Translations under genes and position numbers: made by a program | Virus record (IMG/VR): IMGVR_UViG_3300024518_004004 | Location: 1-20,580 of that record | Direction: 5' to 3' (one strand) | Source: a virus | DNA: 20,580 nucleotides | The notes under the pieces: model-generated | The model's input: only the letters and a program-made list of their open reading frames with translations | What the model was told of the DNA's origin: nothing | The model's database searches: none | In this document: one piece after another, positions 1-6,219 of the stretch | How positions within the stretch are numbered: the first letter of the stretch is position 1 | Layout: each line of letters starts with the position of its first letter

Positions 1-2
1 AG

Positions 3-89
3 CCTTCTGAAAAAAAGAGAATACAAAAAAAGAAAAGAGCAAGAGTTTTAAAAAAACTCGCAGAAGAAAATAAAATAAAAGACAATTAG
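3..89 (+). CDS. 3' end of an upstream gene (partial)
   Basis: The third forward frame is open from the window edge to a TAG at 87-89 and encodes about 28 residues rich in Lys, Arg and Glu, beginning PSEKKRIQKKKRARVLKK. The other two forward frames stop earlier. A charged C-terminal tail of this kind is common at the end of phage genes, and the stop lies just before a promoter-like motif and the next gene, as expected for a gene boundary. The fragment is too short and too low in complexity to assign a function. In T4-like phages the gene before the scaffold and capsid genes is often the prohead protease or portal, but nothing in these residues identifies either. It could also be AT-rich noncoding sequence. 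Confidence 0.35.
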   Translation, partial: PSEKKRIQKKKRARVLKKLAEENKIKDN

Positions 90-98
90 AAATTAAAA

Positions 99-109
99 AC
101 TAATTATAA
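99..109 (+). promoter_or_regulatory. Candidate late promoter, unit 1
   Basis: ACTAATTATAA matches the consensus ACTAWTTATAA shared by seven gaps in this window. It ends 25 bases before the ATG at 135 and precedes a ribosome binding site AGGAG at about 122-127. It resembles the single -10-like element of T4-type late promoters (TATAAATA in T4) but is not identical. The assignment rests on recurrence and position only. Confidence 0.5.
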
Positions 110-134
110 GGTGAAGGTGAACAGGAGTTAATAC

Positions 135-557
135 ATGCCACACAAAGGATCAAGAATTTATCAATATAAGGCCGGCCTACAAAATGTCGGCTCATATCAG
201 GTGGGGGGGACTCCCTTTCTGACGGGAGCAGTCCTCGACGGCGCCGGCCCCAATAATGGAGAAGTGAAGATATCTTTTCCAACTGTAACAAAGAACGTCC
301 TTGTTTCGAATACATCTGGAAGCATCGGCCTTCGAGTCCACTTTAACTCTGCCGCCACCGCTAGCGTAATCACTGGACATCACTTTTTCACATTATCTAA
401 CAAGGGAGACAATGTGACACTTAATAGTAAGTGTAGAGAAATTTTTATTTCACTAGAAACCCCTGGGGCAGATGGCTCCTTCGAATTGGTTGCAGATTTG
501 ACCGGAATCGAGGCGCACGAAATGTTCGCATTAACGGGCGCTGGCCTTACAGATTAA
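135..557 (+). CDS. Small beta-rich virion protein, possible head decoration
   Basis: This 140-residue protein has no signal peptide, membrane segment or coiled coil. Its composition (many Gly, Ser, Thr and Val, with alternating polar and hydrophobic stretches such as KNVLVSNTSGSIGLRVHF) suggests an all-beta fold. It ends with the motif MFALTGAGLTD. It sits directly before the scaffold and major capsid genes and has its own promoter-like motif and an AGGAG ribosome binding site about 8 bases before the ATG. The location and size suggest a small structural protein, for instance one that decorates the capsid lattice. No T4 equivalent such as Soc or Hoc can be recognised from sequence. A tail or fibre-tip component is an alternative. 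The gene call is secure; the role is inference from context. Confidence 0.85.
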   Translation: MPHKGSRIYQYKAGLQNVGSYQVGGTPFLTGAVLDGAGPNNGEVKISFPTVTKNVLVSNTSGSIGLRVHFNSAATASVITGHHFFTLSNKGDNVTLNSKCREIFISLETPGADGSFELVADLTGIEAHEMFALTGAGLTD

Positions 558-558
558 T

Positions 559-584
559 TCGCATTAAATAATCGCATTAAATAA
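559..584 (+). repeat. Perfect 13-base tandem duplication
   Basis: The unit TCGCATTAAATAA occurs twice head to tail, at 559-571 and 572-584, starting two bases after the stop codon of the preceding gene. The gap (558-646) otherwise holds the promoter-like motif at 608-618 and the ribosome binding site of the next gene. The repeat could be a slippage duplication without function. Confidence 0.8.
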
Positions 585-607
585 ACTGTCATTTTGTGGT
601 TTAGACA

Positions 608-618
608 ACTATTTATCT
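608..618 (+). promoter_or_regulatory. Candidate late promoter, scaffold-capsid unit
   Basis: ACTATTTATCT matches the recurrent motif ACTAWTTATAA at 9 of 11 positions and ends 28 bases before the ATG at 647. No similar motif precedes the capsid gene at 1656, so this element would drive scaffold and capsid together. Confidence 0.45.
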
Positions 619-646
619 GTGAGTAAATCTATAAGGGAAATCGTTA

Positions 647-1651
647 ATGTCTTCATTACTAGAACAAGCAATTATTGATGCAACAGCATTAAGAGAGGCC
701 GCAGTTAAAAATGCCGAGTCTGCTATTTTGGATAAGTATTCTACAGACATCCGAGAAGCAGTAGAATCTTTGCTGGAGCAAGATGAGGAAATGGGGGATA
801 CTGAAAGTCCTTCACTCGCTGGCTCTTCTAACTTGGAGGACAGTATTCCCTATGCATCCGGCCCCCCCAACGTCGAAATGAGTAATGGCGAAGAAAAAAT
901 TGAAATCGATTTAGATAGTTTAATTTCGCTAGCGGAAAAATTGACAGATGAAGAAGAGGGTGAAAAAATATCACATGATGTGGCAGCGCCAGATGGCGAA
1001 ATCGCTCCGTCTGGAACGCCAGAAGATGTCAGCTCTGCGGAGGTTGCAGTTTCTCTTGAGGAAGAAATCGACCTAGAAGACCTTGACGACATTTTGGAAG
1101 AACTGGTTGTTGACATTCACCCTCAAAAAAGCGGCTGGGCCGGAACCCCAGACCCAATTATGGATTACAAAGAAGAATTAGAGCTTGCTAGGCGATCTGG
1201 AACAGCGGCCAACAAGCAAGTAAAAGCATTGACTCAGGCTGGAGAAAGACTTTCCGAGCAAAATAAAAAGCTCAAAGTGAAAAACGCTAAAATGTTGGAA
1301 GCTCTCCAGATCTTGAAAGAAAGTTTTAATAAAGTTAATCTCTCAAACGCGAGATTGGTTTACACGAATAAGGTGTTGACAGACAACTCCCTGAATGAGC
1401 GACAAAAATCTAAAATTGTCGAAGCGCTGTCGAAATCGGATTCAATTGAAGAAGCAAAGGTAATATTCGAAACTCTAAAAAGCGCAGTGGGAAGTGTATC
1501 AGGTAAAGCGCATCCACAATCACTCCGCGAGACCATCGAAAGACCCTCTGCCACTTTACCTAGAAGAGAAGCTAGAACTGCTGACTCTCCAGTAATGGAT
1601 AGGATGCAAATTTTAGCTGGCATAAAGACACACAATAAAGGAGATTTTTAA
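647..1651 (+). CDS. gp22: Prohead core (scaffold) protein, gp22-like
   Basis: The product (334 residues; T4 gp22 is about 269) is strongly acidic over residues 45-160, with runs such as EEEIDLEDLDDILEELVVDI. A long basic coiled-coil-type helix follows from about 175 to 250, and a C-terminal block around 245-280 contains NKVLTDNSLNERQKSKIVEAL, a pattern I associate with scaffold proteins of T4-like phages. Scaffolds of this family form the inner core around which gp23 assembles and are then degraded by the prohead protease. The many Leu-x-Glu sites (SLLEQ, DILEE, VSLEE) fit that protease's preference. The gene lies four bases before the capsid gene, the classical 22-23 order. An AAGGGA ribosome binding site (633-638) supports the start. 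Acidity and low-complexity composition make identity by sequence modest, but the context is strong. Confidence 0.85.
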   Translation: MSSLLEQAIIDATALREAAVKNAESAILDKYSTDIREAVESLLEQDEEMGDTESPSLAGSSNLEDSIPYASGPPNVEMSNGEEKIEIDLDSLISLAEKLTDEEEGEKISHDVAAPDGEIAPSGTPEDVSSAEVAVSLEEEIDLEDLDDILEELVVDIHPQKSGWAGTPDPIMDYKEELELARRSGTAANKQVKALTQAGERLSEQNKKLKVKNAKMLEALQILKESFNKVNLSNARLVYTNKVLTDNSLNERQKSKIVEALSKSDSIEEAKVIFETLKSAVGSVSGKAHPQSLRETIERPSATLPRREARTADSPVMDRMQILAGIKTHNKGDF

Positions 1652-1655
1652 AATC

Positions 1656-3383
1656 ATGTCTATTCTTAATAAATTAACAGAAGGCATTGTTCGACGAGAT
1701 CTCTCTAAAGAAGGTCATGCTCTTCTCACAAAGTGGGAAAAGACCGGTCTTTTAGAGGGACTTAACGGCGAACGTGCCAAACACGGGATGGCTTCATTGC
1801 TTGAAAACCAAGCAAAAGAGCTTCTTCGTGAGGCTAGCTCTATGCATGCCGGCGATGTTGAGGGTTTTTCCTCAGTCGCATTTCCAATTGTCCGCCGAGT
1901 ATTCGGTGGATTGATCGCAAACGATCTTGTTAGCGTTCAACCTATGAGCCTCCCATCGGGACTCATTTTCTTCCTTGACTTCGTTTATGATCGTAGTCGG
2001 TTGGATACCGTAGCGGAAACTTCCGTATATGGTGGTGGAGTTGTTGGTCAGCAAATTACTGGTGGCGTTTCGCTTGCTGGTGGTCTGGCCGAGCAAAGCT
2101 ATTATGCTTTGAACAATGGTTATTCAAGCCCGACTGGTTCTGCCGCAATGGCTACCGGCGTTATCGTGGCTTCCGGTACTGTTGGCGCCGGCGTTCCTGG
2201 TGACTGGCTCGGCATTGGCGTTTCTGCAACTGCATATAGCGCACTCGGTGACCGTCTCGTCCGCTTTGATCCAGATATTGCTTCTGGAACTAACGCATGT
2301 GTCGTTTCAATTCCGTTGGCTGCTTTCACGGGCGCAGATCCTTTCTTGAACATTAAGGATTATGTGACCATTACTCTAGGCGACACCACAGACGGAGAGC
2401 AGGTTCGTAGATTAACTGTCGATGACCCAGTCACTGACGGTAACCTCTTGCTTGTTGTTGCGGCAAGTGGTTCTGGTAATACTATCGCACAGCTTTCAGC
2501 GTCATGCCTTGCCGCAATCGCTGGTGATGCCACTTTCGTTATCGATGATAACTTCCAAGAAGGCGGAGCCCTTGGTTCGGTCGTTGGTCAAAACACTTGG
2601 GGACTGGAAGGTTCGGAACAAATCCCAGAAATCGACATCAAGGTCGATTCCGTGGCTGTTACCGCGAAAACCAAGAAGCTCAAGGCTAAGTGGACGCCAG
2701 AATTGGCTCAAGACTTGAACGCATACCATAACTTGGATGCCGAAGTCGAATTGACCTCAATTCTGTCCGAGCACATCGCTCTTGAAATCGACCAAGAAAT
2801 CTTGGAAGATCTCGTTAAGGGCGCTACTGCTGAAACCATGTTTTGGTCGCGACTTCCTGGTAAGTTTGTAAATCGTCTAACTGGTCAAGGACTCAATCCT
2901 ACGAGTACGGGCTTCCCAGACTTCACGGGCAATGTCAGTGAATGGTACGAAACCTTGATTGAGACCATCAATGATGTCTCGGCCCAAATTCACCGCAAGA
3001 CTCTTCGCGGAGGAGCGAATTTCATCGTGTGTTCACCTGAAATTGCAAACCTTCTTGAGTTCACCGCTGGATTTAGAGGCTCCGTGACTCACGATGATGA
3101 TCGTGGTCAGGTTGGTGCTGTTAAGGTCGGCTCTCTGAGCAAGAAGTTTGACGTATATGTCGATCCTTACTTCCCACGGAACGTTGTTCTTTGCGGTCGT
3201 AAAGGTTCTTCTTTCCTCGAAAGCGGATATGTATACGCACCGTATGTACCTCTCCAGATGACTCCTACCATTTTCGGTACCGAGGACTTCGTGCCTCGTA
3301 AGGGCGTCATGACTCGCTATGCGAAGAAGATGGTCCGTCCGGATATGTATGGCCTTGTTGTCGTTACTGATCTTCTCTCATAA
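1656..3383 (+). CDS. gp23: Major capsid protein, gp23-like
   Basis: This is the main shell protein of the head, with 575 residues against about 521 in T4 gp23. Residues 70-115 (AFPIVRRVFGGLIANDLVSV then QPMSLPSGLIFFLDFVYD) match the gp23 segment MVRRAIPNLIAFDICGVQPM. Residues about 325-375 (AKTKKLKAKWTPELAQDLNA, then DAEVELTSILSEHIALEI) match the gp23 core, and ESGYVYAPYVPLQ, FVPRKGVMTRYAKKMV form the usual C-terminus. LRE|A at residues 57-60 fits the T4 prohead protease consensus at nearly the position of the gp23 cleavage site (65/66), so maturation by removal of about 59 residues is likely; LLE|G at 32-35 is an alternative. Arginine codons are almost all CGN, unlike the neighbouring genes, as expected for a very highly expressed product. 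AAGGAG at 1638-1643 lies 12 bases before the ATG. A strong terminator follows the gene. Confidence 0.97.
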   Translation: MSILNKLTEGIVRRDLSKEGHALLTKWEKTGLLEGLNGERAKHGMASLLENQAKELLREASSMHAGDVEGFSSVAFPIVRRVFGGLIANDLVSVQPMSLPSGLIFFLDFVYDRSRLDTVAETSVYGGGVVGQQITGGVSLAGGLAEQSYYALNNGYSSPTGSAAMATGVIVASGTVGAGVPGDWLGIGVSATAYSALGDRLVRFDPDIASGTNACVVSIPLAAFTGADPFLNIKDYVTITLGDTTDGEQVRRLTVDDPVTDGNLLLVVAASGSGNTIAQLSASCLAAIAGDATFVIDDNFQEGGALGSVVGQNTWGLEGSEQIPEIDIKVDSVAVTAKTKKLKAKWTPELAQDLNAYHNLDAEVELTSILSEHIALEIDQEILEDLVKGATAETMFWSRLPGKFVNRLTGQGLNPTSTGFPDFTGNVSEWYETLIETINDVSAQIHRKTLRGGANFIVCSPEIANLLEFTAGFRGSVTHDDDRGQVGAVKVGSLSKKFDVYVDPYFPRNVVLCGRKGSSFLESGYVYAPYVPLQMTPTIFGTEDFVPRKGVMTRYAKKMVRPDMYGLVVVTDLLS

Positions 3384-3407
3384 TTTGAGTTAAAAGGATA
3401 AAATTTG

Positions 3408-3440
3408 CCCCTCTCCGTTTTTCGGAGGGGGGTTTGTTTA
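3408..3440 (+). terminator. Intrinsic terminator after the capsid gene
   Basis: CCCCTCTCCG (3408-3417) pairs with CGGAGGGGGG (3423-3432) across a TTTTT loop, giving a 10-base-pair stem with one G-U wobble, followed by TTTGTTTA. It lies 24 bases after the capsid stop codon, ending the head-gene unit before the neck genes. Confidence 0.92.
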
Positions 3441-3447
3441 TGTGGAA

Positions 3448-3458
3448 ACTAATTAATA
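3448..3458 (+). promoter_or_regulatory. Candidate late promoter, neck unit
   Basis: ACTAATTAATA matches the recurrent motif at 9 of 11 positions and follows the terminator by only 7 bases. It ends 15 bases before the ATG at 3474, with GGAGGG at 3461-3466 as the ribosome binding site. The spacing leaves a very short leader. A promoter directly after a terminator is a natural arrangement for a new transcription unit. Confidence 0.45.
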
Positions 3459-3473
3459 GCGGAGGGACTATAA

Positions 3474-4745
3474 ATGGCAGCATTGCCCACATTATCACCC
3501 AAGAGTCAGATGAGCAAATCTATTTTGCCCCCAACTGGAACTGTGGGGGATGTAGCTGCAACGTTGCCTCTTGGCATTTATGCATCTTCGGATCCATTTC
3601 TTTCAGGCGCCTCCGATCAGGTTGCCTATACTTATAAGAAAATAGGCGGCGATGTCCTTGATATTGAATTAAAGGCAAGCAATGTTTATGCAAATTATGA
3701 AGAAGCTGTTTTAGAATACAGCTATTTGGTGAATCTTCACCAATCAAAAAACATTCTTTCAGATGTCCTCGGCCAAGCAACGGGCACATTTGACCAGGAT
3801 GGAAATATTATCGACGGACCCACGGGTGTAAATTTAAAATATCCTCGGGTTACTTTTGAATATGCCAGACGAGTTTCTGATGCGTTTTCTTTTGAGGCAA
3901 ATATTGGGGGAACTATCCCTATTTATTCCGCTTCTTTTAAATTGGAACAAGGCAAGCAAGACTATGATTTACAAGCCATCATTTCTGGGTCTTCTGCAAC
4001 TGGAATCGGCCCGAACGGCGATACTGTGCCTTTCGCCGGTATTGTCGGAGACAAGAGGGTCTTGGTTAAGAAGGTTTTCTTTAAAACGCCAAACGCCATG
4101 TGGAGATTTTTTGGTTATTTCGGTGGTCTGAATGTTGTTGGAAACTTAAATTATTATGGGCAGTATACTGACGACTCTTCTTTTGAGATGATTCCAGCAT
4201 GGCACAACAAGCTTCAAGCTAAGGCATTCGAGGATCATCTTTGGACCAGACTTTCTCACTATTCTTATGAGATTAAAAACAACAAATTGAGAATTTTCCC
4301 CCAGCCAGACCTAATAAGTACTTATCGCTATATGTGGGTAGAGTTCTCCGTAATACCAAATAGTTGGGAAAATCCACCAGATTATGACGCCGGCGTTGAT
4401 GGAATCAACAACGTTAATTCTCTCCCCTTCGACAATATACCGTATGAGAGCATCAATGCGATCGGAAAACAGTGGATCCGCAGGTTCGCACTTGCTTTAT
4501 CAAAAGAAACTCTTGGCCATATAAGGGGTAAGTTTCAAACAATCCCGATTCCGGGAGAATCAGTAACCCTAAATTTCTCTGATTTACTAAGTCAGGCAGC
4601 AACCGAACAGGTAGCCCTCAGAGACGAACTTAAAGAAATCCTCGATCAAGTTACTTATTCTGAAATGGCTAAAATTGATGCAGAAAAGTCTGAAAATGTC
4701 AATACGATACAGAAAAGAATACCAAATTTAATTTTTCAAGGATAA
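3474..4745 (+). CDS. gp13: Neck protein, gp13-like
   Basis: The product has 423 residues, longer than T4 gp13 (about 309). Gp13 is the head-closure neck protein that sits beneath the portal and recruits gp14. The best support is the C-terminal part: KQWIRRFALALSKETLGHIR followed by GKFQTIPIPGESVTLNF and a helix ending in DELKEILDQV. This follows the gp13 pattern of a helix with conserved basic residues, an L-P-G-G-x-V-T-L-N-like turn and a long acidic helix. An early block, YANYEEAVLEYSYLVNLHQS, resembles the N-terminal helix region of phage neck and adaptor proteins. The following genes look like gp14 and gp15, giving T4 order 13-14-15. A GGAGGG ribosome binding site supports the start. The middle region (about 115-310) is less conserved. 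Identity is likely rather than certain, and a gp6-type head-tail connector role would be equivalent. Confidence 0.72.
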   Translation: MAALPTLSPKSQMSKSILPPTGTVGDVAATLPLGIYASSDPFLSGASDQVAYTYKKIGGDVLDIELKASNVYANYEEAVLEYSYLVNLHQSKNILSDVLGQATGTFDQDGNIIDGPTGVNLKYPRVTFEYARRVSDAFSFEANIGGTIPIYSASFKLEQGKQDYDLQAIISGSSATGIGPNGDTVPFAGIVGDKRVLVKKVFFKTPNAMWRFFGYFGGLNVVGNLNYYGQYTDDSSFEMIPAWHNKLQAKAFEDHLWTRLSHYSYEIKNNKLRIFPQPDLISTYRYMWVEFSVIPNSWENPPDYDAGVDGINNVNSLPFDNIPYESINAIGKQWIRRFALALSKETLGHIRGKFQTIPIPGESVTLNFSDLLSQAATEQVALRDELKEILDQVTYSEMAKIDAEKSENVNTIQKRIPNLIFQG

Positions 4746-4753
4746 CAAAGTGA

Positions 4754-5248
4754 ATGGCCGACGACAACAAATGGGAACAACCAGAAGCACCACCGCCACC
4801 CCTATTTTTGGGAGAGCCGGAGCGTAATCTTGTCAAGCAAGTCAATGACGAGCTTATGGAGCGTGTTATAGGGCAACAAATCGCCTATTACCCCATAGAT
4901 GTCAATAAAACCAACTATCACCCGCTTTATGGCGAGGCAATAGAAAAAACATTTCTACCACCAGTCCGCGTCTATGTTCTTGTTGACTGGCACGGCTCGG
5001 AAACAGTTTATAGCGAAAATATTGGTTTGGATAAGGACTGGAAGGTGACTCTCCACTTCCACAGAAGAAGACTGACAGAAGATCAAGATTTGTTTGTTCG
5101 TGAAGGGGACTTTGTTTTATATGGTGAAAGTCTGTATGAAATAACAAAGTTAATTGAGCCAAGAATGCTATTTGGACAAATTGATTATTCATTTGAAATA
5201 ACAGGAGAATGTACATTATCCAGGGAGAGCCTATTCGATGCCCAGTGA
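4754..5248 (+). CDS. gp14: Neck protein, gp14-like
   Basis: This 164-residue protein is shorter than T4 gp14 (about 256). It contains QQIAYYPIDVNKTNYHPLYG at about residues 36-55, the pattern in gp14 relatives where a tyrosine-rich segment precedes D-x-L-[FY]-G-E. Later segments (DWKVTLHFHRRRLTED then FVREGDFVLYGESLYEITKL) fit a beta-rich core, and FGQIDYSFEITGECTLSRE is close to the C-terminal strands of that family. Gp14 joins gp13 in the neck that seals the filled head and carries the tail joint. It lies eight bases after the gp13-like gene and overlaps the next gene by 11 bases, so the three are probably translated from one message. The ribosome binding site is weak (AAGGAT at about 4738-4743), suggesting partial translational coupling. 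The short length leaves open another head-tail joining function. Confidence 0.7.
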   Translation: MADDNKWEQPEAPPPPLFLGEPERNLVKQVNDELMERVIGQQIAYYPIDVNKTNYHPLYGEAIEKTFLPPVRVYVLVDWHGSETVYSENIGLDKDWKVTLHFHRRRLTEDQDLFVREGDFVLYGESLYEITKLIEPRMLFGQIDYSFEITGECTLSRESLFDAQ

Positions 5249-6128
5249 AGAAGATAAATTTGAAGGCTACAGGCCGTATTTTAAAGAGAGAGATGAAAGT
5301 TCAAACATTGTCAAAGAAATTCCCTTTATGCCTTCCACAATTGAAACGATTGATACTGCCTTTTTTCGCTGGGTTGATGAAGAGTTGGATTTATTTACTT
5401 CGACAAATAAGGGCTGGAATAAAGTTCCAGTTATTTGGGTCGCCGCAGAGAGGGCTTATCAAGTAAAACACAATAAAGACCTAAGAGACGATAATGGGAG
5501 GCTAAAATTGCCTTTGATAACAGTCAACAGAACGTCGTTGGTAAAAGATTTTGCCATGAAGGGTGTTGCGTGGTCACATATTCCAAACAGGCCAGACGCC
5601 CGAGGCGGTGCAGTTACCATGGCAAGAACAATTAATCAATATAAAACTTCTGAATTTGCCAACAAAGATTCAAATAATAGAACCAAAGGTCAAAAAAACT
5701 CCCGAGGCCAAAATAAGAAAATAGTGTATAATACGATGTATTCACCCATTCCGACATATGTTGTCGCAACGTATGACATAATTCTTAGGTCAGAATACCA
5801 ACAACAGTTGAATGAAATGTTTACTCCGTTTATGGTTAGGACGGGACAAATCAATGATTTCTTTATTCACGCCGATGGCCATAAGTTTGAGGGGTTTATC
5901 CAGGGAGAATTCTCCCTTGATAATAACACCGCAAACATGGGCGACGAAGAGAGAATTTACAGAACAACAATTAGTATTAAAATATTGGGATATCTTTTAC
6001 ATTCAGCTAAAAATGAAGAAAGACCCAAAATAGCCATCAGAGAAAGTGCAGTTGAAATCAGTTATCCAAGAGAAAGAGTAATGTTGGGAGACGAGAGGGA
6101 ATTTTTGAAGCCCCCAAAAAAGAAGTAG
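5238..6128 (+). CDS. gp15: Tail completion and sheath stabiliser protein, gp15-like
   Basis: The product has 296 residues; T4 gp15 has about 272. Gp15 forms the hexameric ring that caps the finished tail and contacts tube, sheath and neck. Residues about 164-220 (YNTMYSPIPTYVVATYDIIL, then EYQQQLNEMFTPFM) match the gp15-type pattern in which a Pro-rich strand precedes a beta-strand and a helix ending near an F-x-P-[FY] motif. The later part (FEGFIQGEFSLDNNTANMGD, IYRTTISIKILGYLL) gives the terminal strands of the fold. The early part, FFRWVDEELDLFTSTNKGW, with KVPVIWVAAERAYQVK, is also common in these proteins. The start is supported by AGGGAGAG (5222-5229), 8 bases upstream and inside the preceding gene. 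The gene lies immediately before the sheath gene, as gp15 does with few intervening genes in T4. The assignment is good but based on pattern. Confidence 0.72.
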   Translation: MPSEEDKFEGYRPYFKERDESSNIVKEIPFMPSTIETIDTAFFRWVDEELDLFTSTNKGWNKVPVIWVAAERAYQVKHNKDLRDDNGRLKLPLITVNRTSLVKDFAMKGVAWSHIPNRPDARGGAVTMARTINQYKTSEFANKDSNNRTKGQKNSRGQNKKIVYNTMYSPIPTYVVATYDIILRSEYQQQLNEMFTPFMVRTGQINDFFIHADGHKFEGFIQGEFSLDNNTANMGDEERIYRTTISIKILGYLLHSAKNEERPKIAIRESAVEISYPRERVMLGDEREFLKPPKKK

Positions 6129-6131
6129 CGG

Positions 6132-6172
6132 CATTATTTATAGATTTTGGACGCTGGCCAGACTATTTATAA
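6132..6172 (+). promoter_or_regulatory. Candidate late promoter region, sheath unit (two motif copies)
   Basis: The 91-base gap before the sheath gene holds ACTATTTATAA at 6162-6172, a full match to the recurrent motif, and a weaker copy, CATTATTTATAG, at 6132-6143. An 8-base palindrome CTGGCCAG lies at 6154-6161. A T4-like TATAAATG also occurs at 6185-6192. Several promoter-like elements in front of the sheath gene would fit the high expression of that protein. Which one is used cannot be told. Confidence 0.5.
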
Positions 6173-6219
6173 AGTGAAAAGTGATATAAATGCGTATGCA
6201 TATTTGGGAGATCTTTTAG

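Noticed and set aside
3467-3475. TATAAAT just before the gp13-like ATG
   Set aside because: It overlaps the start codon, so a transcript beginning downstream could not carry the GGAGGG ribosome binding site.
3434-3637. Alternative + strand frame starting at 3434
   Set aside because: It begins inside the terminator tail, has no ribosome binding site, and its frame conflicts with the gp13-like gene, whose GGAGGG and coding pattern are strong.
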